This document shows, in pieces, positions 34,790 to 44,436 of a stretch of DNA of 64,000 nt (positions are counted from its first letter, which is position 1; every line of letters starts with the position of its first letter). The DNA is from Oligoflexia bacterium. GTDB taxonomy: Bacteria > Bdellovibrionota > UBA1018. The position numbers and the translations under genes were made by a program. Under the pieces are notes generated by a model, which saw nothing but the letters and a program-made list of their open reading frames with translations, did not search any database and was not told the DNA's origin. The DNA lies in NCBI GenBank assembly GCA_014378465.1, contig JACMNQ010000013.1, forward strand, positions 16,608 to 80,607, given 5' to 3'.

Positions 34790-36319
34790 ATGCTGACGGA
34801 ACTTGCGGTCGCCCAGTTCACCTTGCGATTCAAGCAGGAGCTCATTCAGCTTCAGGGCCTCATCTCGTTCAGTCTGATTCTTTACTGGTTCATCGCGCTT
34901 TTCCCCGCACTCCGTGCTGCGCTTCAGCCCGCGACTTCCGGCAAGACCGGTTCCGCAACCGGTAGCCGTCTTGACTTCGCGTGGACCACCGTCTGCGGAG
35001 TTCTGGGTTGTCTTCTCCTCGGAATGCTCCTGCTGGACTGGGGCAATGAGTACTTCGTGCTCGCAGTCGCCATCGCTTCTTCTCTGACGCTGGCGCTCCT
35101 TCATCCCAGTGCCGCAGTCTGTTTTCTGACTTCACTGCTTTTTCTTCGTCCATGGGAGCTGATCCAGGAAAACGATTACTTCGCGATGCTTCCCAAGCTC
35201 ACCTTCAACCTGTGCATCGCCCATGTGATTCTGATCTATGCCACCATCTTCGCGAAGACCCGGAAAATTGAAATCGTGGTCAACAATACCTTCGTCCTGA
35301 TGATCGTGTTTGGCGCCTGGGCGCTACTCACCACCTTCAAGACTCCTGACCCAGCCGCGGCGCAATTCGCGTTCTCGGAGACGATCATGAAAAGCGGCTT
35401 TCTCTTCTTCATGATCCTCAACGCCCTTCGAAGCCCAAAGGATCTCAAGCTCCTGGTGGGTACCCTCATCATCACTTTTCTGGCCGTGGGGCTGATCTCC
35501 ATCTACCAGACTCGTGAACTCATTGATGCCACTCGGGACACGGACACTCGCCTGATCGGGATCGGCGCTTTTTCGAACTCCAATGACATTGCGGCACTCA
35601 TGGTTTTCGTTTTTCCCTTCTGCATGATGAACTTTCTGAGACGGACAGAGTCCTTTCTCAGCCGCTTCACGTCGCTGGTGGTGATGGCCGTCGCCCTCGT
35701 CGCAGTCTACATGTCCCAGTCCCGAGGCGCCATGATCGGTCTCATGGCCGTGATCGGCATCTACACTGTTCTCACGATCAAGAACCGCTTCATCACTCTT
35801 CTGGCAGTCACGCTCTGCGTCCTCGCCGTCCCGGCTTACATGACGATTTCCAGTCGAGATTCCTCTGACCTCGAAGGTTCGAGCACCAGCCGGATGACCT
35901 ACATCAAGACCGGTCTGGTGATGGCGGCCAAAAATCCGGTTTTGGGAGTGGGTTTTCAGGCTTATCCTGAGAACTTTGAGCGTTACGCAACTGAGATCGT
36001 GCTGGAGTGGGGCCATCGGACCGCTCACAATAGTTGGATTCTGGTCCTTGCTGAAACGGGTTTGCTGGGTTTCGCGCTTTTCGTGGCCATGTTCGTCACC
36101 GCCTGGAAAAAGGCGTGGAAGATCTTTCCTCAGGCTCCTGAATTCTTTCTCTCGCTGGTCGGATACGGAATCGCGATCACTTTTCTATCACACAGCTATC
36201 TGCTTTACCCCTACCTGCTCTACGCACTCATCGGAGTGGCCAGTCGAGTCTACTCCACCCAGCCAACAGCAGTTCCGGTCACGGGAGTCCAGCCACTTTC
36301 CAATGAGGTTTTTGCGTGA
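34790..36319 (+). CDS. O-antigen ligase/polymerase (Wzy/WaaL family)
   Basis: A 509-residue protein with about twelve membrane helices. RTAHNSWILVLAETGLLGF near residue 405 is the Wzy_C hallmark loop, with the His and Glu typical of polymerases and ligases that use undecaprenyl-linked glycans. In this operon position a polymerase role is more likely than lipid A-core ligation. It starts 12 bases after the chain-length gene and its stop overlaps the next start (TGATG). Confidence 0.9.
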   Translation: MLTELAVAQFTLRFKQELIQLQGLISFSLILYWFIALFPALRAALQPATSGKTGSATGSRLDFAWTTVCGVLGCLLLGMLLLDWGNEYFVLAVAIASSLTLALLHPSAAVCFLTSLLFLRPWELIQENDYFAMLPKLTFNLCIAHVILIYATIFAKTRKIEIVVNNTFVLMIVFGAWALLTTFKTPDPAAAQFAFSETIMKSGFLFFMILNALRSPKDLKLLVGTLIITFLAVGLISIYQTRELIDATRDTDTRLIGIGAFSNSNDIAALMVFVFPFCMMNFLRRTESFLSRFTSLVVMAVALVAVYMSQSRGAMIGLMAVIGIYTVLTIKNRFITLLAVTLCVLAVPAYMTISSRDSSDLEGSSTSRMTYIKTGLVMAAKNPVLGVGFQAYPENFERYATEIVLEWGHRTAHNSWILVLAETGLLGFALFVAMFVTAWKKAWKIFPQAPEFFLSLVGYGIAITFLSHSYLLYPYLLYALIGVASRVYSTQPTAVPVTGVQPLSNEVFA

Positions 36320-38016
36320 TGAACTTTCAATGGAGACCTTACAATGTCCCCGTCCTGGCGATCGCGATTCTTCTGGGATGCGGAACCAGCGCCAGCACCA
36401 CTTCAAGTACCACCCCACTCGTCATCGAAACCTATCAGAATGGCCTCAAGCCTTCCGGTCCAGTCGATGCAAAAGATCTGGGGTCGCTACTCAAGCTTTC
36501 GGGCGCACGCGGTGAAACTCTCAATTTTACGCTCCAGATACGAACCCAGGACTGTGTGGAACTGAGCCTTTCGTCGCTCAGTCTCAGCGGTACTTCTGCC
36601 GCTCATGCGATTTTTCCGGCCACCTTCAAGCGGGTATTGCCTTATGAGTCCAACCAGCGCTCATTTGCAGCCGCCAGAATCGGGACGCATTGGGACGCGC
36701 TGGTACCGATGAATCGTTACTGCCCAAACGGAGTGAATCCGCAAGGCGGCGGACCCACCGCGTGGATCCTCGGGGAATTCAAGATTCCGAAGGACGCAAA
36801 ACCGGGAACCTATACTGGAAAGGTCTACGCTTCCTTTCTGGCTTCGGGCCTGGCTGGAGGATTGACTCATCCCACTGACCTTCCCGTCGAAGTCAAAGTT
36901 TGGCCAATGACGATGCCTGATCGTCCCAGCATGCCTCTCTACTCGGAGCTGACCACCTGGTTTCTCTTACTCGGTCATTACGGCAAATGGCATGAAGGTG
37001 AGTCGGCCCTTGCACAGAAGTACATTCAGAACATGCTCGAACATCGCATGCTTCCCTTGAAGAACTGGGTCGGCGACGTGGATCCCAGAAAATTGAGTCA
37101 GGAAAGTGCGCCGAATTCGTCCGGGGACACTTTTTATTCCACCCTCGTGAAGCCACTTCCGGCATGGGCCAGCTTCACCATCCCGATGGTCGACAAGAAG
37201 GCCTCGCCTGCCGCAATTCAGAGTTATTTCAGCGTCTTTGAGAGAAGCCTCAGACGGGAGCACCTTCTGGACCGCTCCTTCCTGTATTTCTGGGATGAAC
37301 CGACCCACGAAGAGTTTCCCGCCTTCAAGCGATTGGCAAAGCAGATTAAAGCGGCAGCTCCAGGCATCAAAATCCTGGCAACCGTGAACTACGAGCCTTC
37401 CATCGACAGTCTGATCGACGTTTTCGTCCCAGTCATGGATTTGTTCGACCGAAAGGGTTACGCGACGCCGGAGACCTATCTCAAGCTGAAGAAGGCCGGC
37501 AAGGAATTTTGGCTTTATACCAGCTGCATGAGCCATGGCTGCACCAATGATCAGGATTCAGGATCCCCGGACTGGGTCATTGATCGGACTGGTCCCTACG
37601 TCCGGGCTCAAGCCTGGGTAGGCATGCTTTACCAAGCCAACGGACTCCTTTACTACAGCGTGGACAACGCCTTTCAGTACAATCGCGAAGGCCCGGATGC
37701 CCGGGACCCCTGGAAAACTCTCTGGGATTTCACCGGGCATGGAGATGGGACCCTCTACTATCCGGGGCGCCCCGGACTTCACGGCCTGACTGAACACCAG
37801 CCTGTGGAGTCTTTGCGACTCAAGCTGTGGCGCCAGTCCTCGTACGACGCGGAATACATCCAATGGATGAATCAGCTTCAGTCTCCTCCGGCCTGGTGGA
37901 AACCTGACTTCGACAAAATGGTCAAGAGCACGCACGAGTGGAGCAAGTCCGACCGCGACTATCAGAAAATTCGTGAAAAAATGGGCGACTACCTCAGCTC
38001 GGCAGGTGTAAATTGA
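36319..38016 (+). CDS. Lipoprotein with DUF4091 glycoside-hydrolase-like domain
   Basis: A 565-residue lipoprotein: short signal with lipobox AILLGC (Cys21), a beta-sandwich part (GETLNFTLQIRT; AKPGTYTGKVYA) and a DUF4091-like C-terminal region (FLYFWDEPTHEEFP; RQSSYDAEYIQWM). The order and spacing of these motifs match the larger protein at 29475, without its carbohydrate-binding module and repeat linker. It is embedded in the polysaccharide operon by a 1-base overlap, so it probably binds, trims or anchors the polymer at the envelope. The acidic WDEP/DESSD pair in the two proteins are candidate catalytic residues. Confidence 0.85.
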   Translation: MNFQWRPYNVPVLAIAILLGCGTSASTTSSTTPLVIETYQNGLKPSGPVDAKDLGSLLKLSGARGETLNFTLQIRTQDCVELSLSSLSLSGTSAAHAIFPATFKRVLPYESNQRSFAAARIGTHWDALVPMNRYCPNGVNPQGGGPTAWILGEFKIPKDAKPGTYTGKVYASFLASGLAGGLTHPTDLPVEVKVWPMTMPDRPSMPLYSELTTWFLLLGHYGKWHEGESALAQKYIQNMLEHRMLPLKNWVGDVDPRKLSQESAPNSSGDTFYSTLVKPLPAWASFTIPMVDKKASPAAIQSYFSVFERSLRREHLLDRSFLYFWDEPTHEEFPAFKRLAKQIKAAAPGIKILATVNYEPSIDSLIDVFVPVMDLFDRKGYATPETYLKLKKAGKEFWLYTSCMSHGCTNDQDSGSPDWVIDRTGPYVRAQAWVGMLYQANGLLYYSVDNAFQYNREGPDARDPWKTLWDFTGHGDGTLYYPGRPGLHGLTEHQPVESLRLKLWRQSSYDAEYIQWMNQLQSPPAWWKPDFDKMVKSTHEWSKSDRDYQKIREKMGDYLSSAGVN

Positions 38017-38171
38017 TCGTTCGTACCGGCGCAGATCGCACGTGGTTGAAGCAATCTTCAGTGCATTCCGTAAATATTGACTGGCGAAATTTCCGCTGCT
38101 TTTTTGTGGAATATGGTTTAAGGTCCGCCGATCCGATGATTACCGCTAGCCTGTGTATTAGGGAGGGCTGA

Positions 38172-39203
38172 ATGATGATGAGTTTTGAAAATCAGGAAAC
38201 GCCTACCACTGCCAATGGTAAGCAACGCCTGTCTGAAACCATACTGGTCACCGGCGGAGCCGGCTTCATTGGCAGCCATCTCTGTGCTTCGCTCATACGT
38301 CTGGGTCATAACGTCATCGTGATCGACTTGAAGATTCCTGAACTGCCGATCACCGGCGTTCGATACGTCCAGGGCGACGTCCAAAATTCAGAACTCCTCG
38401 CAAAATTGATCTCTGAAGTTTCAACCGTGTACCATTTCGCGGCAACCGTGAGTGTCCCGCTCTGTCAAATGAACCCTGTTGAAAGCTATTCCAACAATTT
38501 TATCTCCACGCTGAATGTGCTCGAAGCGCTCCGAACCTTGGGCGGAAATCGCCGCCTGGTCTTCGCCAGCACCGCCGCCCTTTACGGAAATCAGGGCGAC
38601 GACGGACACGCCCTGCGTGAAGAAGATACCGCACTTCAATTCAATTCCTTCTATGCCGCCCAGAAACATGCGAGTGAACAGGCGCTAGCGCTTTACAGAG
38701 TTTCCTACGGAATCAATTCAATCATTTTCCGCTTCTTCAATGTCTTTGGAGAAGGCCAGGATCCGTCGTCGCCCTATTCCGGAGTCATCACTCTCTTCAC
38801 GCGTCTCGCTGAAAAAAGCCTGAATATGCCGCTGAATGACGGGGGAACGCAGACTCGAGACTTCATCTCAGTTCGCGACATCGTCTCCGCCTGCACCACG
38901 GCACTCTCACTTCCCTCATCAGCCTGGGATGCAAAGCCCATCAACCTGGGATCCGGCCGCACGATCGAAATCCGCCAGCTCGCCGAGATGGTCCGAAAGA
39001 TTTACCGTGCCTCCTCGGAACTGGTTTGCGTTCCGGCGCGAGATGGCGACGTCCGACATTCCCGGGCAAGCATTCAGAGGGCCAAGACTGTGCTGGATTT
39101 CGCGCCAAACTGCAGTCTCGAAGAAGGCCTGGCTCAATTGTATGAAATTTTTTCCACAGACGCGGTGGACAACCATTTGCATAGGAGCCCAAAACCATCT
39201 TGA
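38172..39203 (+). CDS. NAD-dependent nucleotide-sugar epimerase/dehydratase
   Basis: A 343-residue extended SDR enzyme acting on a nucleotide sugar for the polysaccharide. The Rossmann loop TGGAGFIGSH lies near residue 27, STAALYG supplies the catalytic Ser/Thr, and the Tyr-Lys pair is in YAAQKHASE. RFFNVFGEGQDP and GGTQTRDFISVRD are typical of UDP-glucose 4-epimerase relatives. The exact substrate cannot be read. About 20 extra N-terminal residues precede the fold. Three ATGs in a row follow a strong GGGAGGG. A TTGACT at 38076 has no convincing -10. Confidence 0.9.
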   Translation: MMMSFENQETPTTANGKQRLSETILVTGGAGFIGSHLCASLIRLGHNVIVIDLKIPELPITGVRYVQGDVQNSELLAKLISEVSTVYHFAATVSVPLCQMNPVESYSNNFISTLNVLEALRTLGGNRRLVFASTAALYGNQGDDGHALREEDTALQFNSFYAAQKHASEQALALYRVSYGINSIIFRFFNVFGEGQDPSSPYSGVITLFTRLAEKSLNMPLNDGGTQTRDFISVRDIVSACTTALSLPSSAWDAKPINLGSGRTIEIRQLAEMVRKIYRASSELVCVPARDGDVRHSRASIQRAKTVLDFAPNCSLEEGLAQLYEIFSTDAVDNHLHRSPKPS

Positions 39204-39301
39204 GATGTTGCACCAAATCAGGTCTACCGAAGTTTTAGAATCAACCGCCTTAGAAGTCCTTACATGAACAGCCCGTACGTAAAAGAAAGAGAAAGCAATT
39301 T

Positions 39302-40615
39302 ATGAAATCAGCGACCCCACTCAAAAGAGGATTGACCTCCACCCTCGTTCTCACCCTGTGCATCTCCCTGCTCGGCCCTTTGGGCCTCACTTCATTCTCA
39401 TCAGCGCATGCCGCAGCCAATGAAGTTTACTCGGTTTCAGACACGCTGATTATCACTCCAGAAAATCTGGCCGCCTACCTCTATGCGGAAAACACTGACA
39501 TCGCCCTTCAGATGAACAACGTGATGAAGTCCAGAGATCGCCTGTCCATCGCTCGCGCGAATCTCCTGCCTTCACTCAGTTTCAACATTCTGTTGCCTCT
39601 GACCATGAATCCAAGGTTCCTCGTCAGCTCCATCAGCTGCCTGGTACCTTTCCTGTTCCCGACCAACTGGTTCAACAAGAAGGCCGCGAAAGCCAACTAC
39701 TGGGCCGAATACCAGGGTTACCTGACCACAAAGCTGAACACCTACGCCACTGCCGCGACCCTCATGTCCAGTGTCGCTGGTGATGAAGCCATCTACAAAG
39801 TTCTACTTGTGCAGCGCCAGAAGCTCTCCGATTACGTCAATCAGCTGAAGCTTGAAGCTGAGCTCGGCCTGATCCCGAACAATGAAAAGCTTCGTGGCGA
39901 AATTGAACTCAATCGCCTGGACTCAGACGTTTCCAAGGTTGAACAGCTGGTCATCACTGAACATGCGGAACTGCGCAAGATGTTCGGCTTTGATCTGGAT
40001 CAGAAATTCGACCTCCGTTTTCACGAATTCGGCCCGTCCACCATCGAGACTGCTGACATGAACAAGAGCGTGGACGACGCCCTCAATCAGTCTCCTGAAC
40101 TCCAGCAGCTGATGTACCTCCACACGTCCGCACGTGCAGGAGTTCACAGCGCTCAGTGGGCATTTCTGTCCGGTTGTTCCGGCAACCAGGGAACCATTGG
40201 AGCCGGTGCCTTCGCTGCGTCCACCAGCGCCAACGTAAACATTGGATTCGGATACTTCCCGACGATTCGTCTCGCCAGGAAGAACGTGGTGGAGATTGAA
40301 ATCCGCGAACGCGAACTCGGCTATGAATTCGGCCGCGTCATCGAAACCACTCGTGCAACTCTGAAGGAAGGAAGTGAGCGCGAAGCCCTCTCTCTCGATA
40401 CTGCTGCCAAGGCCGAAACTATGCTGGAACAGCAGATGGCGATGTTTGAACTGGGTCAGGTTTCCGTGAAGGAAGTCCTGGACACCATGGCTGCCATCTC
40501 CCAGGCCAAGATCGAAGCGATGAGCACTCACACCACTCTGGTTGGCAACCGGATCACGCTCAAGCGCGTCGGCATGGAAGGCCCTTTTCAGGCCATGCTG
40601 AACGGCGAACTCTGA
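39302..40615 (+). CDS. TolC-like outer-membrane efflux-type protein
   Basis: A 437-residue protein with signal peptide (cleavage near AHAA, residue 37) and two long helical hairpin regions of the outer-membrane efflux protein fold: SRDRLSIARANLLPSLSF early and AMFELGQVSVKEVLDTMAA late. The paired repeats and the LLPSLSFN element are characteristic of TolC-type channels. No periplasmic adaptor or inner-membrane pump lies beside it. It is followed 57 bases on by a secreted protein with which it may work. A link to polysaccharide secretion is inferred only from location. Confidence 0.75.
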   Translation: MKSATPLKRGLTSTLVLTLCISLLGPLGLTSFSSAHAAANEVYSVSDTLIITPENLAAYLYAENTDIALQMNNVMKSRDRLSIARANLLPSLSFNILLPLTMNPRFLVSSISCLVPFLFPTNWFNKKAAKANYWAEYQGYLTTKLNTYATAATLMSSVAGDEAIYKVLLVQRQKLSDYVNQLKLEAELGLIPNNEKLRGEIELNRLDSDVSKVEQLVITEHAELRKMFGFDLDQKFDLRFHEFGPSTIETADMNKSVDDALNQSPELQQLMYLHTSARAGVHSAQWAFLSGCSGNQGTIGAGAFAASTSANVNIGFGYFPTIRLARKNVVEIEIRERELGYEFGRVIETTRATLKEGSEREALSLDTAAKAETMLEQQMAMFELGQVSVKEVLDTMAAISQAKIEAMSTHTTLVGNRITLKRVGMEGPFQAMLNGEL

Positions 40616-40672
40616 TCCTCTTTTGCTCAGGACTATCGAACTCAAAATTAAATGATCTTGAAGGAACTAAAA

Positions 40673-42019
40673 ATGATGAAACTCAAATTGAATCTGCTCA
40701 CCCTGACCTCAGTTCTGCTGATGGCAGGCATGAATGTGAATGCCAATCCAGTGCGCGCCGAAGTCCCCGTCGACGGCATGTCCGTCTGTGGAATGCCCGT
40801 CTGCGATGTCACTGTGGAACTCTCTCGTTTTAAGGAAATGAAGCAAGGCGCACGCTTTGCGGCGCTCAGCTACTACCGCACCACCTACAAGTCCTCCAGG
40901 GACCTGAAAGTGCTTCAGAATCTTTCAGACCTTGCGGCTGGCCTGACTCCTCTCTTCAAGGAAGTCGGCGAAGAAGACTACATGATGCGCGAAGTTGCAT
41001 CCCTCTCCGGTGACATGCTGATGGGGCTGGCCAAATACTCTGCACTGGATGCCGTGAAGCTTGCAGGCTTCTACGGCCAGATCAAAGGCGAAGGAAACCG
41101 CTACCAGGTCGTCACTTTCTGGAAGTCCCGCATCGCGGACTTCGAAGAGAAGACTCCTCTCCTTGAATTAATCACTTTCTTCGGCAAAGTGGCCGATATC
41201 AGCACCGCCTCCGGCGATCCTGAATACATCGCCCGCGAAGCGAAAAGCGGTGAAAACATCATCACTGCCCGCATCGTGGAACTCTACCCCTACTTCGAAG
41301 GCACTTATGCCATCACCGTGAAGTGTGAAGCTGGACCTGCCGGAGCTCGCATTCCCTCATTCTGCAACAACCAGTTCATGAACCGTCTGATCGTGATGGA
41401 CACGTTGGGTGCTGAAGGAATTGCCATTTCCATCGTCAACCAGCAGACCGGCACCGTGGTTTACTCCTTCGGCAACGCCACTTTGACCAACGGTGGAACG
41501 AAATTCACTTCGACCAGCACTTCTGCGAGCATTTCCAAACTGGATCTCGTTCTGAACCGCGACACGAAGCAGATCACCGGTACGATCATGAATACGGATT
41601 CGCTTGCCAATCTCACGATCACCGGCGAACTCATCGATTCTCCAGCCGCGGTATTCGATACCGCCTCCGCCAACAAGAATGCGGAGGCCGTCTCAGCCGA
41701 GGCTCTCAATCAGGTCTACCGTGGCGATTTTGCAGGCCGCGCAGTTTCGCTGACTTTGAGAAACTTCGTGGAAAATGGGACTTTCGCCGCAACGATGGCG
41801 TTTGATGCTTTTCCGAACCAGCGCATTCATTTTCAGACTGCTCGTTTCTATCCGAAGATGGGCGTTCTGACCCTGGTTGGACGCCAAGCAGGAAGCAATC
41901 GCATCAAGCTCACACTGTTTTTCAAGCGCACGGTGGGTTCCAAGCGCCTGGAAGTTTCAGGAATGGCCTACACCGCTCTGAACGGCGGAGTTCACGCGGT
42001 GAAACTGTCCAGCGAGTGA
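40673..42019 (+). CDS. Secreted protein of unknown function
   Basis: A 448-residue exported protein, signal peptide about residues 1-30 (LLTLTSVLLMAGMNVNA). The first half is helical (to about 170). The second half is rich in Ser, Thr, Asn and aromatic residues with alternating strands, like a beta-sandwich or barrel-type repeat (TITGELIDSP, AVSLTLRNFVENGTF, LTLFFKRTVGSK). Cys pairs occur near the mature N-terminus (SVCGMPVCDV). I do not recognise the family. AAGGA stands 7 bases before ATG 40673, so that start is preferred to 40652. A hairpin follows the stop. Confidence 0.8.
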   Translation: MMKLKLNLLTLTSVLLMAGMNVNANPVRAEVPVDGMSVCGMPVCDVTVELSRFKEMKQGARFAALSYYRTTYKSSRDLKVLQNLSDLAAGLTPLFKEVGEEDYMMREVASLSGDMLMGLAKYSALDAVKLAGFYGQIKGEGNRYQVVTFWKSRIADFEEKTPLLELITFFGKVADISTASGDPEYIAREAKSGENIITARIVELYPYFEGTYAITVKCEAGPAGARIPSFCNNQFMNRLIVMDTLGAEGIAISIVNQQTGTVVYSFGNATLTNGGTKFTSTSTSASISKLDLVLNRDTKQITGTIMNTDSLANLTITGELIDSPAAVFDTASANKNAEAVSAEALNQVYRGDFAGRAVSLTLRNFVENGTFAATMAFDAFPNQRIHFQTARFYPKMGVLTLVGRQAGSNRIKLTLFFKRTVGSKRLEVSGMAYTALNGGVHAVKLSSE

Positions 42020-42036
42020 TCTGAGTCCAATGGTGT

Positions 42037-42070
42037 GGAGGCGAACCTGGGAATCAACCGGCTCGCCTCC
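42037..42070 (+). terminator. Hairpin after the secreted protein gene
   Basis: Stem GGAGGCGAACC/GGCTCGCCTCC, 11 bp with one A-C mismatch, loop 12 bases, followed by TGTCTTTC. The T-run is weak, so it may attenuate rather than fully terminate before the deacetylase gene. Confidence 0.5.
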
Positions 42071-42100
42071 TGTCTTTCATGAGTTCTTTTTTGGGGTTGG

Positions 42101-43207
42101 ATGCCAATGCGGGTTGGAAAAAAAGAACTGCTTTCTCAGCTGCTGCTGAGAACCGGATTGGCCAATGTGGCTCGATGGATTCATCGGGACCAGATGGTCA
42201 TTTTCAATTACCATCGTCTGAGAAGGGATGAGCGGTCGGGCTTCACTGAATTTGATTCCGCCACTTTCGGTCCGACTCAGGATCAGTTTCACGGCCACAT
42301 GAAATGGCTGAAGTCCAATTCGCAGGTCCTTTCGGAAGCTGAGCTGCTGGAGTCCGTTCGCACGGGGCGAAAGCTGCCGCCTCGCAGCGTGATGGTCACT
42401 TTTGATGACGGTTACTCCGACAATGCCGACCTGGCGGTTCCCATCCTCAAAGACCTTGGAGTTCCAGCTCTGCTTTTCATCCCGACAGGGGCGATTGAAC
42501 AGCGCCAGCTTGGCTGGTGGGATTTGACAGCCTTCGTGATCAAGAAGACCCCATTGCAGACTCTGCAGTTCCGAGGTGAAAGTTTCGACCTCGGGCCGGC
42601 GCAGGACCCTCGCCGAGCCGAAGTGATCTCACGCCTGCACCGGATGATGAAATTGCAGCCCCATTCTCGGACGGAAAAGCTGGTGGCCGAGCTTTCGACC
42701 GCCTGCAGAGTTGCGCTCCCTGACAGTGAAAAAAGCAGCCAGGAGCTGATGACCTGGGCGCAGATTCGAGAAGCCACGGGCTCTGGAATCAGTATCGGGT
42801 CTCACACCCACACACATCGTGTGCTGGCGACTCTTGACCTCGAAGATCAAAGGCAGGAACTGGTTATTTCCAAAGCGATTCTTGAAGAGAAGCTCGGACA
42901 GACCATTCACTCCATCGCCTATCCAGTCGGGGGCTATGAACATTTTCATCGGGAAACCCTCGGCCTCGCACAGAGTGCCGGTTATGAACTGGGCTTCAGC
43001 TACCACACGGGCGTGAACTCCACCGAAAGCCTGAATCGATTCGACATCCGGAGAATCTCCGCGCCGGACAGCATCCCCCTGTTCTCGTCGTCCCTCGCCT
43101 TGCCTAAACTCTATTCTCAGAGGCGCTGCGATCAGGTGGCTCCAGCCGCCTACCCACTTGCGCACCAACCGACGGTCCTTTCTGCCCCGGCGGAGACTGT
43201 CCAATGA
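42101..43207 (+). CDS. Polysaccharide deacetylase family protein
   Basis: A 368-residue carbohydrate esterase family 4-like protein. VMVTFDDGYSDN gives the catalytic Asp-Asp motif and GSHTHTHRVL the zinc-binding histidines; AYPVGGYEHF follows as the third motif. No signal peptide is evident, so it may act on a cytoplasmic or lipid-linked intermediate as in PEP-CTERM/EPS clusters. Its TGA overlaps the next gene's ATG by 4 bases, making it the first gene of a tight run of deacetylase, GT, two acyltransferases and GT. Confidence 0.9.
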   Translation: MPMRVGKKELLSQLLLRTGLANVARWIHRDQMVIFNYHRLRRDERSGFTEFDSATFGPTQDQFHGHMKWLKSNSQVLSEAELLESVRTGRKLPPRSVMVTFDDGYSDNADLAVPILKDLGVPALLFIPTGAIEQRQLGWWDLTAFVIKKTPLQTLQFRGESFDLGPAQDPRRAEVISRLHRMMKLQPHSRTEKLVAELSTACRVALPDSEKSSQELMTWAQIREATGSGISIGSHTHTHRVLATLDLEDQRQELVISKAILEEKLGQTIHSIAYPVGGYEHFHRETLGLAQSAGYELGFSYHTGVNSTESLNRFDIRRISAPDSIPLFSSSLALPKLYSQRRCDQVAPAAYPLAHQPTVLSAPAETVQ

Positions 43208-44436
43208 GAGTGTTGATGGTCACTCAATTTCTCGGCATTGGAGGACTTGAGCGCATGATCCTGAACCTTTGTCGCACCCTTCGAATTGGGACCGCCTGGA
43301 CTCCCGAAGTCGTGGTCTTCGATCACCCATCCAATTCTTCGGCCGAGCAGAATCTGATCGGGATCTTCGAGAAGAGTGAGATTCCAGTCCATGTTCATTC
43401 CAAGCCCCCCCGCTTTTCCTGGGAAACTGTTTTCCAGATCTCCCGGCTCATCCGTGAACGACAGATTGACGCTCTTCATACCCATGACTTGGGCGCGCTG
43501 ATCTACGGGGTGATGGGTCGCTGGTTCGCGTTCAGCTGGCTGAGAGGACGAAAGGTCCGCCTGATTCACACGCAACACAGCTTCGTTCACATGAGCCGGA
43601 GTTGGAAGTATCAGCTCTATGAGCGTTTTTTCACGCACTTCGTGGATCAACTGAGTGTCGTTTCTCAAGACCTGAAAGAGACCTACCTCAGCCTCGGGTT
43701 GCGTCCGCAGAAAATTCACATCATTGGAAACGGTGTGAGCTTTGGAGCTCGTAACGATGTCCGCAAGCGACTCCAGGTCCGACGCGAACTCGTGGAGTTC
43801 GCTTTCGCCGGGCAGAATGATGTTCAAGCCGCAGTTCAGGAAAAACTTTTGAACCATGAGTCCGATCACTGGCTGCTCTACCTGGCGAGGATCCATGCAG
43901 GCAAAGGTCAGGATCATGCCGTTGCGGTCTGGAACGCACTGTCCCCGGCGATCCGCACCAGGAGCACCCTGATCTTCGTCGGCCCCGAGACCGACCCCGG
44001 TCAACTGAAACGACTCGAAAAACAGATCCAGTCAGCTGCGGATCCGCAGCGAATTCTTCTTGCGGGACCGACCCATCATCCGGAACGCTGGCTTCAGGCC
44101 GCTGACCTTTACCTCTCCTGTTCCGAATTCGAAGGGATGCCTCTGGGGCCGATCGAGGCGGCAGGAACCGGGCTTCCGCTTCTGCTTTCGCGAATCCCCG
44201 GCCACGAACTTCTCAGGGATCACAGTACACAGTTTGACCTCAAACTCCCCGCTGAAGGAGCTCACTGCATTGAACAGATTCTCGGTGCCGCGTCTGTTGA
44301 TGCAGCCGAGGACTCCGTTCAACCTCGGTCCTTTCACGAAGGACTGCTCGCCAGTTCCAGAACCATCCGGAGCCAGTACTCGCTTGAGTTCATGGCCGCA
44401 AGCTACCAGGCACTCTATGAACACTCTCCTTCATAA
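43204..44436 (+). CDS. Glycosyltransferase, GT4 type
   Basis: A 410-residue GT-B fold enzyme. QFLGIGGLERMILNLC is the N-terminal glycine loop, HIIGNGV and LYLARIHAGKGQDHAV the domain junction, and SEFEGMPLGPIEAAGTGLP the Glu-x7-Glu donor site. It should add one sugar to the lipid-linked repeat unit at the cytoplasmic face. Overlaps both neighbours (4 and 20 bases). Confidence 0.92.
   Translation: MRVLMVTQFLGIGGLERMILNLCRTLRIGTAWTPEVVVFDHPSNSSAEQNLIGIFEKSEIPVHVHSKPPRFSWETVFQISRLIRERQIDALHTHDLGALIYGVMGRWFAFSWLRGRKVRLIHTQHSFVHMSRSWKYQLYERFFTHFVDQLSVVSQDLKETYLSLGLRPQKIHIIGNGVSFGARNDVRKRLQVRRELVEFAFAGQNDVQAAVQEKLLNHESDHWLLYLARIHAGKGQDHAVAVWNALSPAIRTRSTLIFVGPETDPGQLKRLEKQIQSAADPQRILLAGPTHHPERWLQAADLYLSCSEFEGMPLGPIEAAGTGLPLLLSRIPGHELLRDHSTQFDLKLPAEGAHCIEQILGAASVDAAEDSVQPRSFHEGLLASSRTIRSQYSLEFMAASYQALYEHSPS

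Noticed and set aside
34790..36319. Considered as the missing Wzx flippase
   Set aside because: It has the AHNSW...ETGLLG loop of Wzy/WaaL proteins instead.
44060..44416. Upstream extension of the first hexapeptide acyltransferase
   Set aside because: This part lies entirely inside the glycosyltransferase gene and has no family similarity; ATG 44417 starts the fold.
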